A stretch of DNA of 64,000 nucleotides. Origin: Castellaniella sp. (GTDB taxonomy: Bacteria > Pseudomonadota > Gammaproteobacteria > Burkholderiales > Burkholderiaceae_B). Shown here piece by piece: positions 26,266 through 35,881 of this stretch (positions are counted from its first letter, which is position 1; each line of letters starts with the position of its first letter). Below the pieces are notes generated by a model. That model made no database searches and had not been told where the DNA came from. It saw nothing but the letters and a program-made list of their open reading frames with translations. The stretch lies in NCBI RefSeq assembly GCF_004321985.1, contig NZ_SCQN01000011.1, positions 62,001-126,000 of the forward strand. The letters are read 5' to 3'. The position numbers were made by a program, and so were the translations under genes.

Positions 26266-28632
26266 TCAATCCTTGCGTAGACGCGCGAAGGCCTCGGCCA
26301 TTGCCCCGTGCGGTTTTTCCGGGCGTCTGGATCCGGTGTTGTGCGGTGCAGCTGGGTGCTCGCGGGCTCGCCGGTCGCCGCCTGGTGCTCCCGAAGATCT
26401 GCGCGGCGTACCGTCGTCCTTTCGCATGCTGAGCGCGACGCGCTTGCGGGCGATATCGACTTCCACCACGCGCACCTTCACGGTCTGGCCGACACGCACG
26501 ACTTCGCGGGGGTCCTTGACGAATTTGTCGGCCAGCGCCGAGACGTGCACCAGGCCATCCTGATGAACGCCGATGTCCACAAAGGCCCCAAAGTTGGCCA
26601 CGTTGCTGACCACGCCTTCCAGCGTCATGCCGGGGATCAGGTCCTTGATGTCGTGGATGCCTTCCATGAACTTTGCGGTCTTGAATTCGGGGCGTGGGTC
26701 TCGGCCGGGTTTCTCCAGCTCGGCGAAGATGTCGCGTACCGTCGGCAGACCAAAGCGGTCATTGACGAATTCGGCCGGTGACAGCCCTTTGAGTGCCTCT
26801 GGCTGACCCATGACTGAGGCGGCTGGCTGGCCCAGTTTGAGCAGGATCTGTTCCACCACCGGGTAGGCTTCGGGGTGCACTGCCGACGCATCTAGTGGAT
26901 TGTCCGAGCCCGGGATACGCAGGAACCCGGCTGCCTGTTCGAAGGCTTTGTCGCCGAATCGAGGAACGTCCCGCAGCCCCTGGCGGTTGCGGAAGGCGCC
27001 GTGCTCCTCGCGCCATTGCACCAAGTTGCGGGCCAGCGTGGCGTTCAGCCCCGATACGCGGGTCAGCAGCGGCGCTGATGCGGTGTTCACGTCCACTCCC
27101 ACCGCATTCACGCAGTCTTCCACGACAGCGTCCAGGGAGCGTGCGAGTTCGCGCTGGTTGACGTCATGCTGATACTGGCCCACGCCGATGGCCTTGGGTT
27201 CGATCTTGACCAGTTCCGCCAGCGGGTCCTGAAGGCGCCGTGCGATGGAGACGGCACCCCTGAGGCTCACGTCCATGTCCGGGAATTCGTGCGCAGCCAG
27301 TTCCGAGGCTGAGTAGACCGAGGCGCCCGCCTCCGAGACCACGACTCGGTCGAAGCTGATCTCCGGGTGGCGTTCGCGGACCAGAGCCGCGAGGCGCTCA
27401 GTCTCGCGCGAGGCCGTGCCGTTGCCGATGGCGACGAGTGCGATCTGGTGGCGCTTGGCCAGCGCCGCCAGCGTGCGCAAGCTGCCTTCGATATCCTTGC
27501 GGGGCTCGAACGGATAGATGGTTGCCGTTTCCAGCACTTTACCGGTGGCGTCGATGGCGGCGACCTTGACGCCAGTGCGGATCCCGGGGTCCAGTCCCAG
27601 CACCGTTTTTGGTCCGGCTGGCGCCGCCAGCAGCAGGTCTTTCAGATTGGCGGCGAAGACCCGGATGGCTTCCGCCTCGGCCTCTTCGCGCAGCCGGCCG
27701 ACCAGCTCCGTCTCGAACGTGGTCAGCAGCTTCACGCGCCAAGTCCAGCGGCAGACCTCGGCCAGCCAGTGCTGGCGCGGAGTGGCCTGAGTATCGAAAC
27801 GCGCATCCACCGCCAGCAGCTCCGCCACCTTCTCGATGCAGGGATGAGGGGTCTGGGCCTCGCGGTCGGCGGTGAGTCCGAGTCTCAGATCCAGAATGCC
27901 CTGCTGGCGGCCGCGCAGCAGCGCCAGGACCCGATGGGAAGGTAGCGTGCTCAGTGTCTCGCTGAAATCGAACCAGTCGCGGAAGTTGGCGCCTTCGGTT
28001 TCCTTGCCCTCCACGACCTTCGCGTAGAGCAGCCCCGTATTCCAGAGTTCGGTGCGCAAGGCCTGCAGCACGGTGGCCTGTTCGGCGAACCGCTCGGCCA
28101 GAATGTCGCGTGCACCGTTCAGAACTGCTTTCGCGTCGGCAAAACCGGCTTCTGTGTTCAGGTAGCCGGCAGCGGCCTGTTGTGGGTCGGCTGTTGAATC
28201 GTTCAGCAGCGTTTCCGCCAGCGGTTCCAGGCCCGCTTCGCGGGCGATCTGGGCGCGTGTACGGCGCTTGGGTTTGTAGGGGGTGTACAGGTCTTCGAGC
28301 TGTTGTTTGCTGTCGGTGGCCAGGATCTGACGCTGCAGGGCGTCATCCAGTTTGCCCTGCTGGGCGATCGAATCCAGGATCGCGATCCGGCGGCTTTCCA
28401 GTTCGCGGATATAGAGCAGCCGGACTTCGAGCTGGCGCAGGATGGTGTCGTCCAGGCCGCCAGTGGCTTCCTTGCGGTAGCGTGCGATGAACGGTACGGT
28501 AGCGCCCGAATCCAGGAGCTCGACGGCGGCGGCGACCTGCGCCGGCCGAGCCCCCAGTTCTGCCGTCAGGAGCCGCAACACGCGGGTGGGATCAACCTCA
28601 TGGGTTGGTGGGATAGGGCTTGTGGTGTTCAT
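26266..28632 (-). CDS. tex: RNA-binding transcriptional accessory protein Tex
   Basis: 788-aa nucleic-acid-binding protein; Tex was first found in Bordetella pertussis affecting toxin expression. Domains in order: an N-terminal helical region ([33 protein letters not shown]), a YqgF-like RNase-H fold (about 325-450, [18 protein letters not shown]), helix-hairpin-helix units (about 490-560, [15 protein letters not shown]) and an S1 domain (about 640-715, [21 protein letters not shown]). The tail is rich in Arg/Pro/Gly. The ATG at 28632 is followed at once by family sequence. It is divergent from the helicase gene. No clear terminator is visible between tex and phaC. Confidence 0.93.
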   Translation of the reverse strand: MNTTSPIPPTHEVDPTRVLRLLTAELGARPAQVAAAVELLDSGATVPFIARYRKEATGGLDDTILRQLEVRLLYIRELESRRIAILDSIAQQGKLDDALQRQILATDSKQQLEDLYTPYKPKRRTRAQIAREAGLEPLAETLLNDSTADPQQAAAGYLNTEAGFADAKAVLNGARDILAERFAEQATVLQALRTELWNTGLLYAKVVEGKETEGANFRDWFDFSETLSTLPSHRVLALLRGRQQGILDLRLGLTADREAQTPHPCIEKVAELLAVDARFDTQATPRQHWLAEVCRWTWRVKLLTTFETELVGRLREEAEAEAIRVFAANLKDLLLAAPAGPKTVLGLDPGIRTGVKVAAIDATGKVLETATIYPFEPRKDIEGSLRTLAALAKRHQIALVAIGNGTASRETERLAALVRERHPEISFDRVVVSEAGASVYSASELAAHEFPDMDVSLRGAVSIARRLQDPLAELVKIEPKAIGVGQYQHDVNQRELARSLDAVVEDCVNAVGVDVNTASAPLLTRVSGLNATLARNLVQWREEHGAFRNRQGLRDVPRFGDKAFEQAAGFLRIPGSDNPLDASAVHPEAYPVVEQILLKLGQPAASVMGQPEALKGLSPAEFVNDRFGLPTVRDIFAELEKPGRDPRPEFKTAKFMEGIHDIKDLIPGMTLEGVVSNVANFGAFVDIGVHQDGLVHVSALADKFVKDPREVVRVGQTVKVRVVEVDIARKRVALSMRKDDGTPRRSSGAPGGDRRAREHPAAPHNTGSRRPEKPHGAMAEAFARLRKD

Positions 28633-28742
28633 AGGGGTCTTAAAATACCAGATTCAAGCGGCGCATTTTGCCACAGGCTCGATGGCCGCCCCTGTTTCCT
28701 GTCGTATCATCCCCGGACTGCCGACGCGGTCTGATCCCCACC

Positions 28743-30752
28743 ATGATTCCTGATGATTTGAGCGAGATGTTCAGCGCCGCAGGGCCGCTGGCCAAGGCCT
28801 TGCCGGCCTATGTGCCGCGCGAGGCGCAGCTTGCCCTGTCCCTGGCGATCGAACGGGCCATCGACACCCAGGACGTGCTGGTGGCCGAGGCCGGGACAGG
28901 CACGGGCAAGACATGGGCCTACTTGGTGCCGGCCTTCCTGTCTGGCGGAAAGACGCTGATTTCCACGGGCACCCGCACGCTCCAGGATCAGCTGTTTCGG
29001 CGTGACATTCCGCGCCTGCGCGAGGCGCTGGCGCTGCCTGTCGACGTGGCGCTGCTCAAGGGGCGCAGCAACTACGTCTGCCACTACCATCTGGATCGCC
29101 TGGCGCAGGATGATCGCGCCTTGAAGTCGCGCGACGAAATCCCGCAGTTGCGGGCAATCCAGCGGTTCGTACGGGAAACCGAGAGCGGTGATCGGGCGGA
29201 TCTTCCCGCCGTGCCGGAAAATGCCGATATCTGGAACCGGGTCACCTCCACGCGCGAGAACTGCCTGGGCCAGGAGTGTCCGTTCATCAAGGACTGCTTC
29301 CTGATGAAGGCGCGTCGCCACGCCCAGGAAGCGGACGTGGTAGTGGTCAATCACGCATTGTTCATGGCCGATCTGGCGCTGCGCGAAGAGGGCATTGCCG
29401 ACCTGTTGCCCGAAACGCAGCTGGTGGTCTTCGACGAGGCGCACCAGTTGCCGGAAACTGCCACGCGTTTTCTGGGCCAGAGCGTTTCCTTGCACCAGAT
29501 CCTGGATTGCGCAAAGCTGGCCGAGGCGGCCGGGCTCGCCCACGCCCGCGAGGCAGCGCGATGGAGTGACCTGTGCGGCGCACTGGATCTGGCCGCGCGG
29601 GAACTGCGGCTGGCCGGTGCGCCCATCGCGAAGCTGCCGGGCGGGCGTGTCACCTTCGATCACATCCCGGACGCCGAAGGCTTTGACCGGGCGTTGGCGG
29701 TTCTGGTGAAGGCGCTGGATGTGTTGACCGATGTGCTGGGAACTCAGGAGGAACGCGATCCGGAACTGGCAACCGCGGCCCGCACGGCCAGGACATTACG
29801 CGCGCGCCTGGTGCAATGGTCCCAACCCGCTCGCGGCGAGCCAGAACCGGCAGATCAGGCGGCTGTGCGCTGGATCGAACATGGGACCCAGTCGGTCCGG
29901 CTGCATCGCGCACCGTTGTCCGTCGCCCGAATATTTTCCGGATTCCGGCGCCCGGGCCAAAGCTGGGTGCTGACGTCGGCGACGCTGTCGGTGAAGGGTG
30001 ACTTCACTCATTTTCAGCATCAGCTTGGGTTGTCTGAAGCCGAGACTCGCAGTTGGGCTTCGCCATTCGACTACCCGGCGCAGGGGCTGCTGTATGTGCC
30101 GGATACGCTGCCGTGGCCCAATGACCCTGGATTCACCGATGCCTTCGTGCGAGCATTGTTGCCGCTGGTGGATGCCTGCCCGGGCGGTGTGTTGGTGTTG
30201 TGCACGACCCTGCGGGCGGTGGACCGCGTGGCCGATCAGCTGCTGCGCGGCATGCTGCAGTCCGACCGGACCGTGATGCGTCAGGGTGAAGCTACGCGCG
30301 GGGTATTGCTGGAGCGCTTCCGTGCCGCCGGGAATGCGGTGCTGGTGGGCAGCACCAGTTTCTGGGAAGGGATCGATGTCCCGGGTGATGCCCTGACGCT
30401 GGTGGCCATTGATAAATTGCCATTTGCGCCACCTGACGATCCGGTTCTGGAGGCGCGGCTCAATGCCTGCAAGGCCGACGGCGGTAATCCGTTCATGGAG
30501 TATCAGTTGCCGCAGGCGGCGCTGCTGCTCAAGCAGGGCGCCGGGCGCCTGATCCGGTCCGAGCAGGACTGGGGCGTGTTGATGGTGGGAGATGGCCGCC
30601 TGGTCGACAAACCCTACGGCAAGCTGCTGTGGCAGGGCCTGCCGCCATTCGCGCGCACGCGTGACGCGCGGCTGGCCGTGGAGTTCATGGCCAATCCGCC
30701 GGCGTCACAGGCGGCGGAAATGCAGGGCAATGACGGCTCACTGGCTGGCTAG
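28743..30752 (+). CDS. ATP-dependent DNA helicase, DinG/YoaA family
   Basis: XPD-like iron-sulfur helicase, 669 aa from the ATG at 28743; the track start at 28668 adds unrelated sequence. Walker A is AEAGTGTGKTWAYL and the DEAH box VVFDEAHQL. Four cysteines suited to a 4Fe-4S cluster are visible in YVCHYHL, ENCLGQEC and IKDCF. C-terminal helicase motifs include GSTSFWEGIDVPG and QGAGRLIRSEQDWG. There is no N-terminal exonuclease domain, so it is nearer YoaA than the exonuclease-fused DinG of Gram-positives. Such proteins unwind damaged or stalled DNA. It is convergent with bamD. Confidence 0.9.
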   Translation: MIPDDLSEMFSAAGPLAKALPAYVPREAQLALSLAIERAIDTQDVLVAEAGTGTGKTWAYLVPAFLSGGKTLISTGTRTLQDQLFRRDIPRLREALALPVDVALLKGRSNYVCHYHLDRLAQDDRALKSRDEIPQLRAIQRFVRETESGDRADLPAVPENADIWNRVTSTRENCLGQECPFIKDCFLMKARRHAQEADVVVVNHALFMADLALREEGIADLLPETQLVVFDEAHQLPETATRFLGQSVSLHQILDCAKLAEAAGLAHAREAARWSDLCGALDLAARELRLAGAPIAKLPGGRVTFDHIPDAEGFDRALAVLVKALDVLTDVLGTQEERDPELATAARTARTLRARLVQWSQPARGEPEPADQAAVRWIEHGTQSVRLHRAPLSVARIFSGFRRPGQSWVLTSATLSVKGDFTHFQHQLGLSEAETRSWASPFDYPAQGLLYVPDTLPWPNDPGFTDAFVRALLPLVDACPGGVLVLCTTLRAVDRVADQLLRGMLQSDRTVMRQGEATRGVLLERFRAAGNAVLVGSTSFWEGIDVPGDALTLVAIDKLPFAPPDDPVLEARLNACKADGGNPFMEYQLPQAALLLKQGAGRLIRSEQDWGVLMVGDGRLVDKPYGKLLWQGLPPFARTRDARLAVEFMANPPASQAAEMQGNDGSLAG

Positions 30753-30765
30753 CAGTCGGGGCCAA

Positions 30766-31602
30766 TCACAGCCAGTTGACTGGATTCCAGGGGTTGCCTG
30801 GGTCCTTCAGACCCTGCTTGTAGTACTTGCTGTTGGGGAAGTTCTTGTCCAGGACGCGCTTGGCGTCGTCGCGCAGCTTGTCCAGGTGCAGCTTGTCGTA
30901 GCTGATCACCATGATGTAGAGCGCCTTTTCCACGATGGGCGCGCCTTCGAAATCAGTCACGACTTTCTGGGCGCGGTTTGCGGCTGCCACATAGGCCCCG
31001 CGTTCGTAGTAGTACTGAGCAACGTGGACTTCGTTTTCGGCGATGGTATTGACCAGCCAGGCGGCCCGCTTGCGGGCGTCAGGCGTGTAGCGGCTGTCCG
31101 GGTAGCGCTTGATGAGCTGTGTGAAGGCCTCGTAGGATTCACGCAGACCCTTGGGGTCGCGCTCGCTGGGGTCCTGTTGCGTGATGTTCGACAGGATCGC
31201 GCTGGGCGGGGTAAAGGTGATCATGCCCTTCAGGTAGAGCATGTAGTCCGTGCCCGGGTGGTTCGGGTATTGCTGCATGAAGCGGTCGATGGCCGCCTTC
31301 GCCTGCTCCGGTTCCTCGTCCTTCCAGTTGACGTATGCCTGATCGATCAGGGATTGCTGGGCGTAAATGCCGAACGGGTAGCGCGCTTCCAGGGCTTCGA
31401 GGTTCTTGCGGGCCTCTTCCCAGTGGCCCGAACTCATGTCCTCTTTGGCCTGGCTGTAGAGGTGTTCGGCGGTCCAGCCGGCCGTGGGGTCCACCTTGCC
31501 CGTCGAAGAGCAGCCCGCCACCAGCGCCACGAACAGGCAGGCCGTGACGATTCGAGCCAGGCTCGACAGGGATTTCAGGCAAACGGGTGCATGCACGGCC
31601 AC
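30766..31602 (-). CDS. bamD: Outer-membrane protein assembly factor BamD
   Basis: 278-aa lipoprotein of the BAM complex, which folds beta-barrel proteins into the outer membrane. The signal ends with the lipobox LVAG-C at about Cys31. TPR-like repeats follow: AEHLYSQAKEDMSSGHWEEA, NLEALEARYPFG, AQQSLIDQAYVNWKD and TQLIKRYPDSRYTPDARKR. The Trp-rich tail NPWNPVNWL lies at the very end. It is transcribed divergently from rluD over 55 bp, an arrangement conserved in many proteobacteria. Its product should be essential. Confidence 0.95.
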   Translation of the reverse strand: MAVHAPVCLKSLSSLARIVTACLFVALVAGCSSTGKVDPTAGWTAEHLYSQAKEDMSSGHWEEARKNLEALEARYPFGIYAQQSLIDQAYVNWKDEEPEQAKAAIDRFMQQYPNHPGTDYMLYLKGMITFTPPSAILSNITQQDPSERDPKGLRESYEAFTQLIKRYPDSRYTPDARKRAAWLVNTIAENEVHVAQYYYERGAYVAAANRAQKVVTDFEGAPIVEKALYIMVISYDKLHLDKLRDDAKRVLDKNFPNSKYYKQGLKDPGNPWNPVNWL

Positions 31603-31639
31603 GGAACGTCCTTGATCAAGGTGTTAGCATTGTCGGCAG

Positions 31640-31668
31640 ATTATATGATTAGTCGCCATGCCTGACAC
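31640..31668 (-). promoter_or_regulatory. Probable sigma-70 promoter of bamD
   Basis: On the minus strand, TATAAT (31645-31640) is a perfect -10 box. GTGTCA (31668-31663) at 17-bp spacing is a 4/6 -35. Transcription would start about 30 nt before the bamD ATG. A rightward TATGAT (31644-31649) for rluD overlaps it, so the two promoters share DNA. Confidence 0.55.
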
Positions 31669-32614
31669 GGATATCGCCAGCCCGGATGCAGAGTCCGACG
31701 AGCCTGATTGCTTCGATCTGCCGCTGACGGCCTTGCCGGATCGATTGGACAAGGTGCTGGCCCAGCTCATGCCGCAGCATTCCCGCAGCCGCCTGCAGAC
31801 GTGGATTGAAGGCGGCCACGTACTGGTCGACGGTCACGCGGGCCGGATCCGGACGCGCGTCGGTCCGGGTGCCCACATCCAGGTGTGGCTGCAGCCGGCG
31901 CCGGAAGACTTGGCGTTCACGCCGGAGGCGGTGGCGTTCGATGTCGTGGCTGATTCACCCCATTGGATCGTGGTGAACAAGCCCGCCGGCCTCGTCACCC
32001 ATCCGGGTGCGGGCAACTGGCATGGCACCCTGCTCAATGGGTTGCTGTACCGCTATCCCGAGCTCGGCCGTGTGGCGCGCGCGGGCATCGTGCACCGTCT
32101 GGACAAGGACACTTCGGGTCTGCTCGTGGTTGCCCGCACCGAAACGGCGCAGACCCATCTGGTGCGCCAGTTGCAGGCGCGCACGGTCCGGCGCGAGTAC
32201 CGGGCGCTGGTACAGGGGGTATTGACGGGTGACGGCACGGTGGATGCTCCCATCGGGCGGGACGCCCGTGTACCGGTGCGCATGAGCGCCGATCGCCCGA
32301 TTGCGCCCAAGCAGGCCATCACGCACTACCGCGTGCTGGCTTCGGGCCGCGCAGAAGGCCTGACTGTGACGGAAGTTGCCTGCCACCTGGAGACCGGCCG
32401 CACACACCAGATCCGCGTACACATGGCCTTGTTGCATCATCCGTTGCTGGGAGATGGGCTGTACGGCGGGCGTTTGGCGCTGGGTGCGGAGCGCCAGATG
32501 CTGCATGCCCGCGCGCTCAGTTTTCAGGACCCCGGCGATGGCCAGTGGCAGGGCTTTGAGGCGGCGTTGCCGGCCGATTTTGAACAGGTCCGCGCACGGA
32601 TCGCCTGGGAGTAG
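31658..32614 (+). CDS. rluD: 23S rRNA pseudouridine synthase RluD
   Basis: 318-aa enzyme that forms pseudouridines in helix 69 of 23S rRNA (positions 1911, 1915, 1917 in E. coli numbering). An N-terminal S4 RNA-binding domain (RLDKVLAQLMPQHSRSRLQTWI) is followed by the RluA-type catalytic domain. The latter has VNKPAGLVTHPGAGNW and HRLDKDTSGLLV with the catalytic Asp at about D149. ETGRTHQIRVHM and GDGLYGG complete the family pattern. It is divergent from bamD and 6 bp before pgeF, the conserved order. Confidence 0.93.
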   Translation: MPDTDIASPDAESDEPDCFDLPLTALPDRLDKVLAQLMPQHSRSRLQTWIEGGHVLVDGHAGRIRTRVGPGAHIQVWLQPAPEDLAFTPEAVAFDVVADSPHWIVVNKPAGLVTHPGAGNWHGTLLNGLLYRYPELGRVARAGIVHRLDKDTSGLLVVARTETAQTHLVRQLQARTVRREYRALVQGVLTGDGTVDAPIGRDARVPVRMSADRPIAPKQAITHYRVLASGRAEGLTVTEVACHLETGRTHQIRVHMALLHHPLLGDGLYGGRLALGAERQMLHARALSFQDPGDGQWQGFEAALPADFEQVRARIAWE

Positions 32615-32620
32615 TGTCCG

Positions 32621-33391
32621 ATGACCATCATTTCGCTGGAATCCGGGGTCCGGGGCGTCACCGGTGAGGCCTGGCGGGGGGTGCGGTATTTCTGCACCTG
32701 GCGGGTGGGTGGGGAAAGCCCGCCGCCTTGGGACAGCCTGAATCTGGGGACACACGTTCAGGACGCGCCCGGCGCGGTGAGTTCCAACCGGGCGCGCCTG
32801 CGGCGGTCTCTGCCCGCCGAGCCCCTGTGGCTGGAGCAGGTGCATGGCACGCAGGTCTGCGACGCCGATGGCAGCGGTGTCTGGCGCATGAATGGCACGC
32901 CCTGCGCGGATGCGGCCGTCACGACAGAATCCGGGCGGCCATTGGCCATCATGACAGCGGATTGCCTGCCGGTCGTGCTGGCTGACGAAGCGGGACGTGT
33001 GCTGGGAGTGGCCCATGCGGGCTGGCGCGGGCTGGCGGCGGGGGTTCTCGAAAATACTTTGTCCGCGATGAGAGCACATTGTTCCGATGCGGGCTCATGG
33101 CGGGCCTGGCTGGGGCCGGCGATTGGGCAACCCGCCTTCGAGGTCGGCGAAGAGGTGCGAGAGGCTTTCGTCGGAGCCGATTCCGCTGCTGCCGCCTGTT
33201 TCGTGCGTTGGCCAGGCAGTGGCCGCTGGCATGCTGATCTCGCGGGACTGGCGCGCCTGCGTCTGGCTCGTGCGGGGGTTGCTCGGATCGAGCTGAGCGG
33301 CGAATGCACGCACGCGCGCGCCGACCGGTATTTTTCCTATCGCCGTGAAGCGCGTACGGGCCGCCAGGCGACGCTCGCCTGGCTGGTGTAG
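32621..33391 (+). CDS. pgeF: Peptidoglycan editing factor PgeF / YfiH (laccase-domain purine nucleosidase family)
   Basis: 256 aa. YfiH/PgeF proteins are cytoplasmic metal enzymes. They have been linked both to removing L-Ser from faulty peptidoglycan precursors and to purine nucleoside phosphorolysis/deamination; the old polyphenol-oxidase label is doubtful. Metal-site motifs are visible: LEQVHGTQVCDAD, MTADCLPVVL, VAHAGWRGLAAGVLE and GECTHARADRYFSYRR. The gene starts 6 bp after rluD, its usual neighbour, and is probably co-transcribed. Confidence 0.88.
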   Translation: MTIISLESGVRGVTGEAWRGVRYFCTWRVGGESPPPWDSLNLGTHVQDAPGAVSSNRARLRRSLPAEPLWLEQVHGTQVCDADGSGVWRMNGTPCADAAVTTESGRPLAIMTADCLPVVLADEAGRVLGVAHAGWRGLAAGVLENTLSAMRAHCSDAGSWRAWLGPAIGQPAFEVGEEVREAFVGADSAAAACFVRWPGSGRWHADLAGLARLRLARAGVARIELSGECTHARADRYFSYRREARTGRQATLAWLV

Positions 33392-33432
33392 AGTATATGC
33401 GGAGCGATATGGGTACTAGCGATTTTCCCGGA

Positions 33433-33460
33433 TTGACGCCGCTTGCCAGGATGACAGAAT
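33433..33460 (+). promoter_or_regulatory. Candidate promoter of the second pha operon
   Basis: TTGACG (33433-33438), 16 bp, then CAGAAT (33455-33460), in the 117-bp gap before phaC. The -35 box is good and the -10 fair. Confidence 0.35.
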
Positions 33461-33508
33461 GAACGATAACAAAAGAGGGGTCGGCGCCGGCTGATCCGAA
33501 GGGGGGGT

Positions 33509-35131
33509 ATGAGTGGTCAGAATCCTTCACGGAGGCTGATGTCGCCGGGCATTGCCCCTGATGTGCTGGCTTCCATTCAATCTGATTTCGTCCGTGGCTG
33601 GCAGTCGCTCACGGACCAGGCGCGGCGCGGTGATCTGCCGGTGCCTGAAGACCGCCGGTTTGCCTCCGATGCTTGGCTCGCACACCCGCAGTCGCTGTTC
33701 GCCGCCAATGCCTACCTGCTGTTGGCACGCACCATGCATCGGCTGGCGGATGCCGCTGATGTCGGTCGTGCCGCCAACGCGCGGCTGCAATTTTCGGTGA
33801 TGCAGTGGGTGGAAGCCTGCGCACCATCGAATTTCCTGGGTTCCAATCCGCAGGCCATGCAGGCGTTGCTGCAGACGGGCGGCGATTCGCTGCAGCAGGG
33901 GCTCGCCAATCTGCTTCGCGACCTGCAACGGGGGCGCATCACGCAGACCGATGAATCGGCGTTCGAGCCGGGCCGCAATCTGGCGGTCACGCCGGGTGCG
34001 GTGGTCTACGAGAATACGCTCATGCAGGTCATCCAGTACCAGCCGCAGACACCCAAGGTCCATGCAAAGCCCCTGCTGATGGTGCCGCCGTGCATCAACA
34101 AGTACTACATCCTGGATCTGCAACCGGCCAATTCGCTGGTGCTGCACGCGGTACGGGCGGGTTTCCAGGTATTCATGATTTCCTGGCGCAACCCCCGTGT
34201 CGGGGATACGGACGGCATTGACCGCAAAACCTGGGATGATTACATCGAGGATGGCGTGTTGCAGGCCATTCGTGTGGTGCAAGATCTCACGCGCGAACCG
34301 CAGATCAACACCTTGGGATTCTGCGTCGGCGGGACGCTGTTGGCCAGCGCGCTGGCGGTGGCACGCGCCCGCGGCCAGGATCCGGTTGCGGCCCTGACGC
34401 TGCTCACCACGTTCCTGGATTTCCAGGAAACCGGTGTGCTTGGCGTTTTCGTGGACGAGGCGCATGCGCGCGCCCGAGAACAGCAACTGGGTAATGGCGG
34501 CCTCATGACTGCCCGCGAACTATCCACGACGTTCTCTTTCCTGCGGCCCTCCGAGCTGGTCTGGAATTATGTGGATGCCAACTATCTGATGGGTCAGTCC
34601 CCGCGGGCCTTCGATCTGCTGGCCTGGAACGCCGACGGCACGAATCTGCCGGGGCCGTTCTTCGCCTGGTACTTCCGCAACACCTACCTGGAAAATCGCC
34701 TGAAGTCGGGCCAGCTGCCGGTTTGTGGCGGGGTCGTGGACCTGCGCACGCTGGACATGCCGACTTATCTGTATGCTTCCCGCGATGACCACATCGTGCC
34801 CTGGGTCTCGGCGTATGCTTCGACCTTGCTGCTGCGCGGGCCCCTGCGCTTCGTGCTGGGCGAATCGGGCCACATCGCCGGGGTCATCAATCCACCCGAG
34901 CGCGGCCGTCGCGGCTACTGGGTGGGGGCGGATTCGGATGATCTCCCCAGCGATCCCCAGGCATGGCTGGCGAGCAGCTCGCATCAGCGTGGGAGCTGGT
35001 GGCCCGACTGGCTCGCCTGGTTGGCTGATCGTTCGGGACCGTTGCAGCGTGCACCGCGTACGTTGGGCAGCCGAAAGTATCCTGTCCTGGAGCCTGCTCC
35101 GGGACGCTATGTCACGATCAAAGCGGACTGA
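33509..35131 (+). CDS. phaC: Poly(3-hydroxyalkanoate) synthase (second copy, phaCBR locus)
   Basis: 540-aa class I-type PHA synthase. The lipase-like box is LGFCVGGTLL with Cys at about 272. The Asp site is SRDDHIVPW and the His site GESGHIAGVINPP. PhaC_N features include NFLGSNPQAM and TPGAVVYENTLMQVIQYQP. The ATG at 33509 follows a G-rich ribosome-binding run. Reductase and PhaR genes follow directly (12-bp and 0-bp spacing), making this the standard granule locus. It is somewhat shorter than the 589-aa Cupriavidus PhaC and than the first copy (584 aa), mainly at the N-terminus. No phaA or phasin gene is adjacent. Confidence 0.92.
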   Translation: MSGQNPSRRLMSPGIAPDVLASIQSDFVRGWQSLTDQARRGDLPVPEDRRFASDAWLAHPQSLFAANAYLLLARTMHRLADAADVGRAANARLQFSVMQWVEACAPSNFLGSNPQAMQALLQTGGDSLQQGLANLLRDLQRGRITQTDESAFEPGRNLAVTPGAVVYENTLMQVIQYQPQTPKVHAKPLLMVPPCINKYYILDLQPANSLVLHAVRAGFQVFMISWRNPRVGDTDGIDRKTWDDYIEDGVLQAIRVVQDLTREPQINTLGFCVGGTLLASALAVARARGQDPVAALTLLTTFLDFQETGVLGVFVDEAHARAREQQLGNGGLMTARELSTTFSFLRPSELVWNYVDANYLMGQSPRAFDLLAWNADGTNLPGPFFAWYFRNTYLENRLKSGQLPVCGGVVDLRTLDMPTYLYASRDDHIVPWVSAYASTLLLRGPLRFVLGESGHIAGVINPPERGRRGYWVGADSDDLPSDPQAWLASSSHQRGSWWPDWLAWLADRSGPLQRAPRTLGSRKYPVLEPAPGRYVTIKAD

Positions 35132-35143
35132 AAGGAGAATGTG

Positions 35144-35881
35144 ATGAGCGGAAAACTGGCATATGTTACGGGCGGCATGGGCGGTATCGGCACCTCGATC
35201 TGCCAGCGTCTGGCCAAGGAAGGTTTCAAGGTGGTTGCCGGTTGCGGCCCCAGCCGCGATCACACCAAATGGCTTGGGCAGCAAGCGGCGTTGGGCTATA
35301 CGTTCAGTGCATCGGTGGGGAACGTGGCCGACTGGGACTCCACGGTCAAGGCCTTCCTGCAGATCAAGGAACAGTTCGGTCCCATCGATGTGCTGGTCAA
35401 CAATGCCGGCATCACGCGCGACGGCACTTTCCGCAAGATGTCCCACGAAGACTGGCGTGCGGTGATAGACACCAACCTGAACAGCTTGTTCAACGTCACC
35501 AAGCAGGTGATCGACGATATGATCGAGCAGCAATGGGGGCGCATCATCAACATCAGTTCCGTGAACGGGCAGAAGGGCCAGTTCGGACAGACCAACTATT
35601 CCACGGCAAAGGCGGGGATTCACGGCTTTACCATGGCGCTGGCACAGGAAGTTGCCGGCAGGGGCGTGACCGTTAATACGGTGTCGCCCGGCTACATCGG
35701 GACAGACATGGTTCGTTCGATCCGCCCCGATGTCCTGGAAAAAATCGTTGCCACCATCCCGGTGAAACGTCTGGGTACCCCTGAAGAAATCGGCTCGATC
35801 GTCGCCTGGCTGGCCTCGGATGATGCAGGTTTCGCAACAGGCGCGGACTTTTCGCTGAACGGCGGCTTGCACATGGGTTGA
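35144..35881 (+). CDS. phaB: Acetoacetyl-CoA reductase (second copy)
   Basis: 245-aa NADPH-dependent reductase supplying (R)-3-hydroxybutyryl-CoA to the neighbouring synthase. TGGMGGIGTSIC (cofactor loop), LVNNAGITRDGTFRKM, NISSVNGQKGQFGQTNY and YSTAKAG (catalytic Ser, Tyr, Lys) are all present, and it ends NGGLHMG. I use the ATG at 35144 rather than the GTG at 35141 because AAAGGAG is then 7 nt away. It resembles the first phaB closely in motifs but differs through the cofactor and tail regions, so the two look like old paralogues rather than a fresh duplication. Confidence 0.93.
   Translation: MSGKLAYVTGGMGGIGTSICQRLAKEGFKVVAGCGPSRDHTKWLGQQAALGYTFSASVGNVADWDSTVKAFLQIKEQFGPIDVLVNNAGITRDGTFRKMSHEDWRAVIDTNLNSLFNVTKQVIDDMIEQQWGRIINISSVNGQKGQFGQTNYSTAKAGIHGFTMALAQEVAGRGVTVNTVSPGYIGTDMVRSIRPDVLEKIVATIPVKRLGTPEEIGSIVAWLASDDAGFATGADFSLNGGLHMG

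Noticed and set aside
31612-31619. TTGATCAA upstream of rluD/bamD as an FNR half-match
   Set aside because: The required 4-bp spacer between TTGAT and ATCAA is missing, so it is just a short palindrome.
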